A stretch of 64,000 bases of DNA, from contig JALJCS010000002.1 of assembly GCA_023055355.1 (NCBI GenBank), positions 76,279,001 through 76,343,000 of the forward strand, in the 5' to 3' direction. The position numbers and the translations under genes were made by a program. The stretch's first letter is position 1. Each line of letters opens with the position of its first letter. The notes beneath the pieces are model-generated. The model made no database searches and was not told the DNA's origin. It saw only the letters and a program-made list of their open reading frames with translations. Below, one piece after another: positions 43,135 through 55,384 of the stretch. This stretch comes from Agelaius tricolor (lineage: Eukaryota; Chordata; Aves; Passeriformes; Icteridae).

Positions 43135-43925
43135 ACTGGCTGAGCATGGGAATCACAGGCCAGTCTTACACAGATGGTCTCTTCAGTGGCCTGTGTGTAG
43201 CTGGAGCTATGCTATGAAGACAGTGTTTTAGCTACATAAGAAGTGAAGTCTCAGCCCCATTAAATGCCAGTGCTTGCATTCTTACTAGCTGCAGCATGGC
43301 CCAATTTAACCACCCAGGGCATCACGAACAGTGAGCAGGGAATAATGTGTCTTTCAGACTTCAGTGGTTGAATGATAATTTTATTTAGATTACTAGTTTG
43401 AGGAACTGTGTATGATTAGATACACAAAGAACCTTTTCTATTTTCAATTTATTTACATTTTGATTTGGAACAACACTTTGAAAATTATGAATATTCTATG
43501 GAATAGAAAGGTTTTAGCATTTTGCCTTAGGAGAACTAATGTAAACCAGCATTTTTGAAAACTTCTGTGAGCAGGGAACTGACTCTTGGCCAGAGAAGGA
43601 GCCCAGGAAGCCAGACAGCTTGTCAGAACTTTTGACTGCTCCCTTCCCAATGAGGCTGGTAACCAAAAATCTGTCCATCCTTAGAGTTAAGGAGCCTGGA
43701 AGGTAAGACAGGTCACACCAGCCTCCCTGCCTGCTTTCCATCAACAGTTTTGTCAGGTCCCCACAGAGTGTTGTTATTAAATCAAGTCAGTATTAACAGC
43801 CAGAAAATATCTGTCAGAATATATTTTTAACAGGTTGAACTTTAATTCTTCAGCTGTCCTTTGCAGACAGTTTTTCATTTCTTTTTCCATTAAAATGTTT
43901 GCAGTTTGACATGCCAAAATAATCC
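43135..43925. other. Intergenic, no gene seen
   Basis: No recognised exon, LTR or LINE in this stretch. Confidence 0.45.
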
Positions 43926-43930
43926 TTTCT

Positions 43931-43985
43931 CAAAAAAACAACAAACAAAAAAACAACAATAACAAAAAAAAAAACAAACCCCAAA
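43931..43985 (-). repeat. A/C-rich low-complexity tract
   Basis: Runs of A broken by single C on the + strand; the T/G strand is the minus strand. Confidence 0.88.
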
Positions 43986-44125
43986 CTGAAACTTGTAATA
44001 TAGCAAATATAAAATCACTTATTAACTTTTGCTCCTCCAGAATTAATTTTAAAGGAAGAGAGAATAGTGCTTAGGTGCCTAAACAAATTAGAGAGCTTAT
44101 AGGGCAGTGTAACCCAGTCAGATTA

Positions 44126-44273
44126 AAACAAAACAGCAAAATGACAAAACCAAAAGAAATGCATGAAACCACATCATAAACAACCACCAACCAACCAACC
44201 AAAAAAAAAAAAACCAAAACAAAACAAAAACAGAACAAAAAAACCCCCACAAACAACCCCAAAAAAGCCCAAA
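44126..44273 (-). repeat. A/C-rich low-complexity tract
   Basis: About 150 bases of A runs with C, CC and CCCCC blocks on the + strand. The minus-strand phenylalanine/valine/tryptophan-rich open frames are artefacts of this composition. Confidence 0.88.
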
Positions 44274-44289
44274 TCCACAAACCAGCAAA

Positions 44290-44915
44290 GAATAAAATAT
44301 ATAAGGCAACTACTTTGCTCTCTGTGATTGTTTTTGAAGCTGAATAAGGAGAAATAACACTGCCAAGACTGTGTCAGATAAAATAACTGCAGGAAGATGC
44401 AGTGGTGCACATTCAGGATCTCTGCCTCCATTATCCTTGCAAGGTAGAAGCACCAGGTAAAGCACTCGGAGAAGATATTAGTACAAATTAGCACACCTGA
44501 TTGGTCTACATTCCACAGCAGTCCTAGCTCTCATAAAGGGAGCAAACATCCCTTATATTTCTGCCTTGTTTTTGTTAAGGAACATCAGTGAAGTTTCTAG
44601 TTTTGCTCAGAATTTCTCATAGATCTGGGATGAGAGTCCTGCCCATGAATGGTTGGGACTAAGGGTGACTGGTGTTGTAGGAAGACAAGAGGAAGAGGAC
44701 AGCATCCCGGTGTAATGGGACCAATACTCATAAACAGAGAGATGGGGAAAATCTATTTATTTTCTTGGTCATGAGTCAACAGAATTAAATTTTTCTTTTT
44801 AGTGTTATACAGTGAACGTAGCATTAATGAAATTTTGTAGCTGCAGTGTTTTATGTATGTCTAGATTTGTTTTCATGTTTCTTTCCCTAGGTAGCTTACA
44901 ACATTCTGGCTCCTT
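44290..44915. other. Intergenic, no gene seen
   Basis: No recognised feature. The sequence leads into an ERVL-like LTR fragment. Confidence 0.45.
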
Positions 44916-44919
44916 GTGC

Positions 44920-45345
44920 TGATTGTGACTGGGATAGAGGCTACATCTGGGGTCATGGATAGGTCCACACCAGAGCAGGTACATCTCAAAGCACCTGCTG
45001 CACTTGTGCCACAGCAGGTCTACCTCTAAAGGGATTGTGGCCCAAGGATAAGTGGATGCTGAGGAAGGTACACCTTGAAGCACCCTGCTGCAGCATGGAT
45101 TTATCCACACCTTGAGGCATCAGTGCCTATGCAGGAAGCCAGGCTGGAGCACCTCAAAACACCTGAGCTGCATGTTGCAGAATTTGCAGTGGCAGGAACC
45201 ACCTGAAGCAATGGAGCACAAATCTTACAAGGAGGTGCAAGTGCAGCAGTGCCCTGACCTGAGCTGCTTTGGTGCCCAGTAACTCCATGTAACACACCAC
45301 CTCTCCTGCCCTGAGTGCCCCCATAACATATGGAGCCTGAAGTCA
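44920..45345 (+). mobile_element. Probable ERVL-type LTR fragment, sense
   Basis: Imperfect repeats of the type 'ggataggtccacaccagagc', 'aggtacatctcaaagcacc' and 'attgtggcccaaggataag' match the 5' half of avian ERVL-like LTRs, the repeat-rich part seen also at 29.2 kb. The conserved 3' half (the 'ggtgagtgatctct' segment) is absent. Boundaries are approximate. Confidence 0.6.
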
Positions 45346-45378
45346 TGGACTAAATTAACTCAATGGGCACTTGGTGGA

Positions 45379-45424
45379 TATTAGTGGGCATTTTGCAGGT
45401 GGCCCTGCAAAATGTCCACTAATA
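45379..45424. repeat. Near-perfect 21-bp-stem hairpin with 4-nt loop
   Basis: The arms 45379-45399 and 45404-45424 are reverse complements at 20 of 21 positions (TATTAGTGGGCATTTTGCAGG against CCTGCAAAATGTCCACTAATA), separated by TGGC. It abuts the start of the antisense LTR that follows. Confidence 0.95.
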
Positions 45425-45427
45425 GAC

Positions 45428-45922
45428 TGTATTGCATTTATGGAGTGCCCCAACGAAGGAAGGAATGATGAATCTGACTCCATGTTCTCAGAAGGCTAAT
45501 TTATTATTTTATGATACTATATTATATTAAAGAATACTAAAAAAACTAATATAATATACTAAATATTATACTATTAACTAATATAACATACTAAACTATA
45601 CTAATATACTAAAACTAAACTATACTGAAGAATATAGAAAGGATACTTACAGAATGCTAAAAAAATAATCATGAAAACTTGTGACTCTCTCCAGAGTCCC
45701 GACACAACTAGGCCCTGATTGACCAATGAGTGAAAACAATTCACAGCAGAAACCAGTGAAACAACCACCTGTTGGTAAACAATCTCCAAACACATTCCAG
45801 ACAGGCAAAACACAGGAGAATCAAATGAGATAATAATTGTTTTCATTTTTCTCTGAGGCTTCTCAGCTTCCCAGGAGAAAAATCCTGGGCAAAGGGATTT
45901 TTCACAGAATGTGACTGCCACA
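45428..45922 (-). mobile_element. ERV LTR, antisense, with AT-rich tandem expansion
   Basis: The sense strand (minus) starts TGTGGCAGTCACATTCTGTG, continues with 'cccaggatttttctcctgg' and 'gaagctgagaagcctcagag', and later has AATAAATTAGCCTTCTGAG near its 3' part. This is the layout of a common passerine LTR and shares phrases with the 52.3-kb copy. AGACTG occurs at 45424-45429 and 45923-45928 and may be a 6-bp target-site duplication, although the exact left border is ambiguous by two bases. An imperfect repeat of ACTAATATA/ATACTAAA units fills 45520-45640. There are no retroviral genes, so it is a solo LTR. Confidence 0.8.
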
Positions 45923-46033
45923 AGACTGAAGCAATGTTTTTTGCATATCATATCAAAGGATGGAAAGTGGTGGTTGATGAGGATGTGTGGGACCTGAATA
46001 TCATGTAAATGGTATGGAATGAGGGGTGGAGAA

Positions 46034-46600
46034 TGTGCTGGGTTTGTCTGGGATAGTCTTTGTTTCCATAGTAGCTTATATGGAGTTCTGGAGGTTTTTT
46101 TTGGAAACGGTGTTTATCATACATGGACATTTTAGCTATGGCTGATCAGTGTTGATACAGAGCCAAGGCCTTTTCTCCTTCCTACACTGCCCTGCCACTG
46201 AGGAGGCTGGGGGTGCACTTGGAGCTGGAGGGGACAGAGCTGGGACAGCTGACACAACTGACCAAAGAGATATCATAGACCATGTGATGTCATGCTCAGA
46301 AATAAAAGCTAGGGAAATTCAGAGTTAGCGGCATTTTGCCTTCCCAAGTCCCAGTTACAAGTAATGAACCCTGCTTTCCTAGACAGCTGAGCGCCTGTCT
46401 TGTAATGGAAAAGCAGTGAATTAATGCCTTGCTTTACTTGAGTTGTGTGCCAAAATTTTGCTTTACCTATTAAACTGTCTTTATTTCAGTCCATAGGTTT
46501 TCTCACTATTACTCTTCCAATTCTCTCCTCCATCCCACTGGGTGAAAGTGAGTGAGTGGCTGGGTGGTGCTTATTTGCCAGCTGGAGTTAAACCATGACA
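46034..46600 (+). mobile_element. ERV solo LTR, sense, complete
   Basis: The 567-bp element runs from TGTGCTGGGTTTGTCTGGGA to GAGTTAAACCATGACA, so it starts TG and ends CA. Inside are a TATA-like AATAAAAGCT at about 46301 and an ATTAAA (CCTATTAAACTGTC) before a U5-like segment with 'ttctcactattactcttcc' and 'ctctcctccatcccactggg'. It is the sense-orientation member of the family found antisense at 23.2, 32.6 and 59.9 kb. No retroviral genes are linked, so it is a solo LTR. I see no matching flanks, which fits an old insertion. Confidence 0.9.
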
Positions 46601-46604
46601 GTTC

Positions 46605-47560
46605 CACCCACTTCCATCACTCCAATTTAGAAACCTCTTAATTAGCAAGAGTAGCAGAAAAGACTTTGGAGTGCACTCTAAGGAGAGCACAGGTGCTGTT
46701 GTCAAAAGGCAAAACTGGGGGATGTAGCCATGGAGAGATGACTGCATCAGGAGGGATGGAGTCATTTCAGCTAAAGTAGTGGGAGGAGGGACAAATGGAA
46801 AGGGAAGATCAGAAGTCCAAGGTTATGGGTGTCTGTGAGCCTTTGTGGAGGCTGCAGCCTAAGAAACCCTCCATCAGAACCTTTCCCAGACCATGCTGTG
46901 TTGTTACTGGATGATCTTGTGTGTTTTATAATCCTTCAGTGAATTGGTGTCCAAATTGTCAAACAAGTGAAATCTGATATTGACGCTGCTGTCAAAAGCA
47001 ATAATCTGGCCTAAATCTTCGTAAAGCCCTTTGTCTAAAGAGCAGCAGTGTGAGGCTGTAGAAGAGTTGGGTCTTGGTGTCACCTATGAGTGGGAAGAGA
47101 AAGGGGAGTGCTCTGTCCTTCAGTTAGGCGTGGCATGTAAAAAATTAAAACATGTCAACACAGAAATATGTGTTCATAGAATACTCACTTCCAAAGAAAT
47201 GTTCCCTGGATTGGTAGGACTTTCTGTGGGTGTGAATTATTGCTCAGTAATGGTGTTTGGTGCTGCACCATCACCCATATGAAAGGGGTCTACTTATGTG
47301 GAACAGTTACTGTGAAGAAAGTCAGGAAACAGAGTTCCTGCCCTTGAGTGTTGTGGGTACAGTGAAAGTGGTAGGTCCTTCCAGAGTATATGTATTGTAA
47401 AATCACTCCTTCAAAAGCTGGAACCTCTGCCAAATCTAGGACTGTGATCTCTTTGGGGTTCTCCGGGTAGAAATTGATATTACTGTTAGCTTCAATAAAC
47501 AATTCAGTTAAGTATGAGCTAGCTGCCCATGGGCATAGAGTGGCAGTCAGGGAGCCTGAC
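46605..47560. other. Intergenic, no supported gene
   Basis: It contains unrecognised open frames, including one on the minus strand (47290-47595) just downstream of a candidate terminal exon. I see no transposon that I can name. Confidence 0.4.
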
Positions 47561-47567
47561 CCTTCCA

Positions 47568-47662
47568 TTACTCCAGTTTCAAGTCCACAGAGCATATATC
47601 TACCTCTGAATTCTCAAGGCTCAGTTTGATTCCTGTGTTTTGATGCAAAGTATGAAAGTCAT
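47568..47662 (-). other. Candidate terminal exon, unrecognised
   Basis: On the minus strand a strong acceptor (pyrimidine-rich CTTCTTTCTCTCCAG) precedes an open stretch of about 30 codons ending in TAA (47570-47568). It joins in frame to a preceding open segment ending at 47896 with a CCCCAG/GTAAGC donor. The joined frame from an ATG at 47950 would encode only 49 residues. I do not recognise the product. A chance arrangement or a decayed gene is quite possible. Confidence 0.2.
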
Positions 47663-47895
47663 CTGGAGAGAAAGAAGACAGAAGTTAAAAATGTGGAAGG
47701 TACAAAAGTTCATGCAAAATTCCTGAAGTCTGGCTGGTTTTAGGAAGTGAAATAGAGGAAACATTGCTGTTTATTTTACTCTTCTCCCCACTGCATGTGA
47801 GTTTTTGGGTTTTTTTTCCTATGCTACAAGTGAGTGATACCAGTCCAGTTCCTATACATAGGTTCATTTAGACATTTTCCATATTGTTTGCTTAC

Positions 47896-47950
47896 CTGGG
47901 GCTGCAGTAATGGGGATCCAGCTGTGCATGGACCTCAGTATGACACTCAT
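47896..47950 (-). other. Candidate small exon, unrecognised
   Basis: On the minus strand this segment runs from an ATG (47950) to a consensus donor CAG/GTAAGC and is phase-compatible with the candidate exon at 47568-47662. The same frame has a TGA just upstream of the ATG, so it is either a first exon or non-coding. No protein family is recognised. Confidence 0.15.
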
Positions 47951-47959
47951 TCAAATGAG

Positions 47960-49730
47960 CCCTAATTGTAATATCAGTGGATGTGTTGTCCTCAGGGCAC
48001 TAATGCCATTTCCTAAGAATGGATACTTAGTGCTCACAAACTCTGAACGTCTTTAAGCTGTTGAATCCTGCTGCTATAAAATCCCCTAACTGCTAGTGTA
48101 CAAACATATCTCCCTAAATCAGTATAGACTGGATTCAGATTAACAGATACTTCCTTTTATAGAAACATGTTATGGAAACCCTAATTTCAGAATCAGATGT
48201 ATGCTGCTCCTGAACTTTCCTGCTTTTTTCTTTTCTGGATAAACTTGAAGTACCTAATGAACATAGGGAAAATTGGAAATTAATTGTAGTATGTGCAGTT
48301 TTGAGATAACCAATACAAAACCGGATGAATTTGTGTCCATTAGCAAAACCATCTTCCTTTTCTTACACTTTTAGAACGTCATAGTTACTGAAGTACACAC
48401 TCTGAATTATAGTTACTCTATACACTCTGAATAATCTAAGCAAGACTTTTTTTCTACATGTTCATAAAGATATTCAAGAAATATCAGCAGCTGTGTATGC
48501 AGATAGCTGAGTGAAGCTGACATTTAAAGTCCTGCAAATTACATAACAGCTACTAATATAAAAAAAATTACAACCGATGAATGAAGAGCTGTGAATTAAC
48601 ATTTAGAAATTCAACAAAGCTGAGGCTTCTATGTGAATGAGTATGAAAGGTGAGCGAGATATTTTTAAAAGCTTTTATTGTACGTCAGCAGAGTGTATGT
48701 CAGAAAGAAATTATTTTGAGAATGCTTTAATATCACAGTAGCAGTAATTAGCCTTTAGATAGGTAGAAAGGAATGAAGTGGTTTTGTGGTTTTTTTTTTT
48801 CTTAATGGGAAAGTTTTCAGAGCTTCCTTTTTTGTTGCTTTAGAAACATACCCTGAAGACAAGAGAAGGGAAGATCATGGATTACTGGAATAATTTTATG
48901 AACCATCCATTTTCTTGAAGTCCTTTAAGGAAAAAAACAAGGTTGTGATGTGCCACATAATTGTAAGTTTTTGTGAGGTAATCATGGGTGGTTGTAGTAG
49001 AGAACCACATATTTTGCAAGGGCAGAGTTAAGAACTACTTCTGAAGGTAGAAATTACAGAGGCTTACAGAAATAAAGCTACTATAAAATGAAATTAATAT
49101 AAAATAATGTTTAACATAGAAGACTAAATGAATGAAGTTATATCTACTGTGATGATTGTGATAGCTTCAAGTTTTGTCCTGGAGGACCTGGTCATTGGCC
49201 AAAGCATTTTGGTGAAACAAAGAAAAGTTTGCTGCCTGAGGAATCAGCTCATGTGGGGATAAGCCCAAAAGTCACTCAGCCTTTGGTGTCTAGCTTCAAT
49301 TCCAAAGAAACCCTTACACCAGCCCATGGTTGTCTAGGGGCAGCCATGAACAGACTGAGCTCCATGCTGTAAAGTACAAATCACTGCAGCTGAGGTGAGC
49401 CAGAGTGAGTGGGCAGATGTTATGTAATGCTGTGTCAGGTGCAAATCGTAACTAGAGAAGTACACAGTCTTTGCTTACTTTATATGAATGCAGTAGAAAA
49501 AAAAACCCTTGCATCTCTATAGGTACACAGCAGCAATGGGGTGACCATGGGCCACCTCTTCCAGAAGAAGGCTTTGAAATGATTACTCTAGTTATTATTC
49601 ACAGATCCTCTTGACCCTTCTTGGGGGTAGTAGATATAGGTTAGGGTTATCTCCTCATTGGTACATTCCTGTAAAACACCCAATTCTATCCTTTAATTCA
49701 GCTGGTGATGTAGTGCTTGTTAGCAGAGGA
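47960..49730. other. Intergenic or intronic, nothing seen
   Basis: AT-rich sequence without recognisable repeats or exons. Confidence 0.45.
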
Positions 49731-49735
49731 GATAC

Positions 49736-49932
49736 CTCACTATTGGGTTGACTTGTGTCTGAGGGTCTTTATTTCTCATGTGGTAAAATAAATTGGAAAA
49801 GAAAGGGTGGAAAAAATGTGCAGTTTCATTGACTAAGCCATGTTTAATATTTCTTAATGAGACACAAAAACCATCAGTCTTTGAAAAGTCATAAGCATTA
49901 CCATCCACGTAGAGCTTTTCTTCTCCACTCCA
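49736..49932 (-). other. Candidate 197-bp exon, unrecognised protein
   Basis: On the minus strand the acceptor TTATCATTGCAG precedes an open stretch of 65 codons beginning WSGEEKLYVDGNAYDF and ending NPIV, followed by a GAG/GTATCT donor. It starts in phase 0 and joins in frame to the candidate exon at 50089-50131, 156 bp away. The composition is protein-like (two cysteines' worth of spacing, mixed charges, one N-glycosylation motif NET). I cannot name a family. No further in-frame exon is established, so this may be chance or a remnant. Confidence 0.28.
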
Positions 49933-50088
49933 CTGCAATGATAACATACAAAATAATGCTGAGGGCAACAGACAGGAAAGCTCCAGATATTACTATGAAA
50001 TGACAAAAAGAAATTAAAACTCTATCTCTAAAGAAAATAAAAACCCCTGGAAAAGCAGAGTGACTAAGAAAAAGTATGTCCTACTCAC

Positions 50089-50131
50089 AAGCCAAGAATG
50101 GAGTAATAGAAGCATGTCTTCACTTGTGGTG
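50089..50131 (-). other. Candidate 43-bp exon, unrecognised
   Basis: On the minus strand it lies between the acceptor CATTATCTCTAG and the donor CTT/GTGAGT. It reads TTSEDMLLLLHSWL in the phase that joins directly to the candidate exon at 49736-49932. It is short, so on its own it is weak evidence. Confidence 0.22.
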
Positions 50132-50139
50132 CTAGAGAT

Positions 50140-52315
50140 AATGAGTGAACCAATGTGCATATTCACTCCTGGGTACATAAGATGAGCTTATGGCTGGGGT
50201 GAATGGGTAGGTTGATATTACTGGTACCCCTTTGGTAAGGGAGAGCGAGGGTGAACTGGGAGACTGAGAAGATACCAGTGGGAAAATTCTCTGGTCTTTG
50301 TGTGATTCTGGGTCACTCAAACTCCTCAAGGATGAGGATACAAGAAATTTAAGAGAAAAGAAGTCCAGAACCTAAATTTTTGTCATCCATCAAAACTTAG
50401 TGATACTAAGTGTTATCAGTCAGTGATTCACTTAATCTCAGCGGAAAAGATCACCTGTGATATGTTAATATTGACAATTAACATAATCTTCCATCAAGTC
50501 AGAGGGATGTGCTAGGTGTGGGTTTTTTCATATTGAGTACTCTGAATTCCATGAATAAGAGTCGAGAGGAAATAACCTCTTAGTTCAACTATTATCTTTG
50601 GCTGAGCAATGACTCTCTTGCACTAAACTGAAACCCAACAACAGCAAGGTGGCTATTCTCTTTCAAACTACAAGCAGGGTCCTGGGAGGTTCAGCGGAGC
50701 TTCTTTTCTCTATGAAAGGCAACAAACATCATAAATGGCTGAAAGGATGCCATCATCCTGTGCTGCCATTGCCTAATTTGACATATTTAATGTAACATTT
50801 CTGAAGCAGGCTGAATGTCTCTCACTGCTAGTTTATTGTTCCTGCAGTCTATTTCTATACCCTGCTTCAGATCCTTAGGGTTCTCTGTAATGTAGTAATG
50901 TGTTCAGAATTGTGATTTCCCTTCTCTGTGTCAGGCAAAGGGTCCTTTGCAAATTCATGTGGGTGAGTTCATCCTAGAACAGTGTTCTGTCCTGGTGCAG
51001 CAATGTCCTTTCATAGTGGGAGGAGCAGCAGAAGGGAAACAACAACTGCTCTGCTCAGGGGCATGTAGGAGCAAGACCCAGTACTTGGCTTGCAGGGTGT
51101 GTGGCATTCCTCCTCCAGATATTCTTCAGAAAGGGGCCTACATTGCAGGAATAACCCAAATGCTTAAATGTTACCTGTGATACATGAATTGTCCTGAGAA
51201 GACTCTGAATGTAGTAGCCCTTGTGGGGAGATAACAGCAATAATAAAGGAAAGGAAATAATGGAATAATACAGAAATAATAAAGGAAACAGAAATAATGT
51301 TTCCACTTTTCTTTCCTCCCTTTCTACCAAACAGCTTCTCAGCATTCAGGATTTAGAGAAATAACTTAATATAAGAGAGTTTATTTTCTCATTGTCTCTT
51401 GAGCCATCTGAATTCAGTTTCTTGCTGGTTCTTAAATGTCAGATGTACACAACATGCACACATTTTTGGGGGGTTTTGTTGGTTTTTTTTAACAAATTGA
51501 CAGACATAATTACTTCCCCTTCATAAACCAAACCTTCTTTCCTCACCAACTTCCCCTAAAATTCAGCTATCCATTGTAGCAGCAGCAGCAACTACAAAAG
51601 AATTAATCTAGTTTGAGAGAACTGAGAAAGAATTCAGTTTTATTTACTTCAGGAATGTTCAATAACATTTCAGAATCTTCTCTGGAGGAAAATTTCTGAA
51701 GAGCAATATCCCAATGTATATTCAACCTGAGGGAAATAGTCTTTTGAGAAAGTTGCAATCACTATTAACATAACAATGGCTGTGGCTAAAATGGGTAAGT
51801 ATTTAAGAAATGAGCTGGAACACAGATCTGTATCAGTAAGAGCTGATCCTTTCTCTGTTCTTGAAAACCATGCTGGTAGCTGATAAGAAGCTACCTAAAC
51901 TTTTGAGGAACTCTGCCAATAAAAACCATGACAAAGAATTCCTTTTCCTCCATTGTTCTCATCAGATAAGCCATGAGAGAGTAGATAAGGTGTCATCAAG
52001 GCACTATAAAATATGCAGGATGGAAGAAATTGCTGTCTTATACCATCAGAGAAACACCTTAAATTGTCAGGTGCTAAATTTAAATTATTGCAAGCATCCA
52101 ATATGTTGTGAAAAGAAACTTGTGTATGCTTAGATGATAATGGGGCAAAAACTCCTCAGTAAGCAGCCTGTGAGAGAAGCTACACCACAGGACCTGTGAG
52201 GAACTGGGAATTATTCAAAAGCACTGACCCCAGTTGTTTTGCAGGAACATAGGAAAAAATAGCTGCCAATCTAGATCAATAAAGGAAACACAGATCCATG
52301 GAGGGTGCTTAGAGA
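50140..52315. other. Intergenic or intronic, nothing seen
   Basis: No recognised feature apart from a short T/G run near 51468-51491. Confidence 0.45.
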
Positions 52316-52322
52316 CTGCGGT

Positions 52323-52718
52323 TGTGCTCTGTTGCAGCCATCTTTTCATGAAAATCCTTTCCTTAGGATTTTTTCCTCCTGAGAAGCTGAGAGGCCTCAG
52401 GAACAAAATGTAAAAAAATGACTGTCTGCTGCTGAGGAATGCAGCAGGTGGGTCTGTGATTGGTCTCATGTGGATGTTTGTAATTAATGGCCAATCGCAG
52501 CCCAGCTGGCTCAGACCCTCTGTCCGAGCCACAAACCTTTGTTATCATTCCTTTCTATTCTTAGCCAAGCTAGCCTTCTGAGAGGAAACCTTTTTTCTAT
52601 TCTTTTAGCATAGTTTTAATGTAATATATAGAATAAAATAATAAATAAAGCCTTCTGAAATACAGAGTCAGATCTCCATCTCTTCCTTCAACATAAGACC
52701 CCTGTGAACACCGTCACA
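52323..52718 (+). mobile_element. ERV solo LTR, sense, complete (common passerine family)
   Basis: The 396-bp element starts TGTGCTCTGTTGCAGCC and ends AACACCGTCACA. It contains the familiar phrases 'tcttttcatgaaaatccttt', 'ctgagaagctgagaggcctc', 'attaatggccaatcgcagcc', 'gagccacaaacctttgttat' and an AATAAATAAAGCCTTCTG poly(A) region at about 52640-52657. I recall this as one of the most abundant songbird LTR families, which supports a passerine source. No linked gag, pol or env is present. Six-base flanks do not match. Confidence 0.9.
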
Positions 52719-52724
52719 GTACTC

Positions 52725-53900
52725 TTTCATGGATACAGGTTACTTTTAAAGTTATGACAAAAGGGATAATTTTGAAAGACATTTTCTCTAAGGCATGGGA
52801 AAAAAAAATGCAGCCTTCCTTAATTCTTATCATAAACTGAGTACCAAGAATAGAAATTAAAACTAAACCTGAGATGTTTTGAAAGTGATTGTATTTATGG
52901 GTCAGTGATTTAAAGACTTAGCTTTTTAAGTCCCAAACCCTCCAAGATATGGAGTTGATGCCTAAGTATCCTTGAGGATGTTGATTCTATTGTTCAACTA
53001 AGTTACATACACTCATGTAAGCTTAGCTAAAATGCATATATGGCATACATGCTCTTTGTAGTATTTTTAACTGAAAGAACATTTCTTCAAAAGAAGAAGT
53101 AGTACACATCTTCATAGTACACATTTCAAAATTAATTTAATCTTTCAACTTCAATCTTTAAGGTTGTGGGGATAAAAAAGTGGTCATATTAGTATTCCTT
53201 AACAAAGAATTGTAATTTCATTCTCTTATTGTTGTTCTGTGGCCTGTTTTTCATCTACTTACCAAAGAAAATAGCGGGTGACTCTGGATGAAATTAAAGC
53301 TTGAAAGAGCTCAGCCTCCTAGAGAGAATGTTATAAAGCTATGGAATTTAGAAATGGAAGGATTATTAGGGATATGAACAATATTGACTGAGCAGATCAA
53401 GATATTAGTTACTGGGCTGGATTCATTACAGCCATCAGAATTTCTTCTGTAAATTGAAGCTGTGTCTCAAAGACTTATATACATTTAGGCAGTTTCCATG
53501 CTCTTCCACTGAAGTCTGCCTGGTGGTGGTTTGGATGAGAAAGCAATATACATTGTTCACAGAAACACTTATGATGTTTTTATGTTTGCCTTGTTGAATG
53601 TACACAGGACAGACTCTGCATTAACAGGTAGAACTATGTTTTCCATGTTACTGTAATTCCAGTTACCAATGTTTTAATGTCACATTGGAAGGCACAAAGA
53701 GATGGCAAGCATTTCCAGTTTTATGTTTCCTTTCTGTGAACTGGGATCCCATTTTGTGATAAAAGAAGCAACTAAAAGCTGCCAAAATGGCTTAAGGAAG
53801 CCAGTCTGTTAATGATTGTTACCATATTTTTAGCATATTTTCTCTCAGCTGCTAGCTGAAGTGTTGCTCATTAACCCCCAGCAAAGCCCAAGGAAGCCCC
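52725..53900. other. Intergenic, nothing seen
   Basis: AT-rich single-copy sequence. Confidence 0.45.
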
Positions 53901-53904
53901 CAGG

Positions 53905-54133
53905 CTGCTCCTCCCTGGGGATGGGGCAGCCACAGCTTCTCTGGACAATCTCTTCCAGTGCCTCACCACCCTCACAGCAAAGAATGTCCCTCTAATATCT
54001 ATTCTGAACCTACCCTCTTTCAGTTTGAAGCCATTCCCCCTTGCCCTAATTAAAAGGCCCCCTTTAAGTACTGTAAGTCTGCTATAAGATCTCCCTAGAG
54101 CCTATTCTTCTTCAGACTGAACAATCCCAAGTC
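53905..54133 (-). mobile_element. CR1 LINE fragment, antisense
   Basis: It reads 'ctggggatggggcagccaca', 'ccagtgcctcaccaccctca', 'tttgaagccattcccccttg' and 'ataagatctccctagagcc' on the + strand, the antisense CR1 order. It lacks the terminal CATAGAAT-like tail on the left and stops before the more 5' segments on the right. Confidence 0.85.
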
Positions 54134-54139
54134 CTTATA

Positions 54140-55380
54140 GTTACTTGTTTTTAATAAAGCAACAGGAGTAAGTCTGACACCTGAAGAAATTCAGTCCCCT
54201 ACTTAAATCAGTAATTTAAGAATACTTATAATATAGTATAAAATGAATTATGCTGATTTATTCAAATTTTGGAACCTGGCAGCATGGTTCTAGTTCCCAA
54301 TTATCATCTAAACATGCCAGTCTATTAATTCTATGTTTAAATTTCATATTTTTATGTATCATACCCATATTTCATTGCTTCCATGCTGTGGTATTAACAG
54401 CATGCCTATTTCTGTACTTTGATAATATTTTGAGGCAGCAATTTCAAAATCACCCTCAAGTCAATTTTATGAAATCACTACTGTGCATTTCTTCAGGGAG
54501 TGGAAACACCTGCAGAACTTAAACCAGACTTCAGGAACATGTATAAGGTGTAAAACAAAAACCTGTGCATGCTCTGGTTGTTGGTGTTACTTGTGCAGTT
54601 CCAGACATTCAGAAAACTTTCTAGCTTTGTAAAATTCTGCCCTCAGAAGTTTATTAACTTTAAGGAACAGCACATTAATGTTGCAATTTTATCTGTTTTA
54701 TGAGTGGACTAAAATATTTGTAAACTATTGCTGTATTGCATATCAGATTTTCCATGTTGCTATAGATCTTGTCCCATTCATATCCCACTCAATATTTTAA
54801 AAGCAGTGCATAATTAACAGAAAACCTGGAAAGTGTTCGCTCATGAGAAGGATATTATGTTCCACTTTTGTTTTAGTTAGGTAGATATTTAACTGAGTCT
54901 GGTATGAGTGGGAGATTAATAAAGAAAAAAGGAAAAAAAAAAAGGCTTCAAAAAAGACTGAAAAATTTTAGGTAGGGATTTAGGTTTGATTGATAGAAGA
55001 GATGCAAAATAGGTCATCAGACGAAGGGCAGTTTTCAGCTTTTCATATGCATGATGAGCACTTGTGTTTCTTAACCAGCAGTGAAAAAACTAAAAATAAT
55101 CTCAGAATTGAAGAAATACCTTACAAAGGGATTTCTGGGCTACTCTAGGCAACAGAATAATATTGAGCTTAGAAATAGTTACACAATAACAAGGGATGTC
55201 TACGTATTTATGTATGTTTGCCTTCTATTTTCATATGATCAGACAAAAATGGGGACTACATAAGCTGTATAGAATTACTTTTTAGTACTGACATAAAATT
55301 ATTTTTGTAACCTCTTAAAGATTTAAAGAAGAAAAATTACAAGGCATAAAATATTAGTTTAAATGATATCACCATCTTAT
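54140..55380. other. Intergenic, nothing seen
   Basis: AT-rich single-copy sequence with an A-rich run near 54924-54943. Confidence 0.45.
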
Positions 55381-55384
55381 TGCA

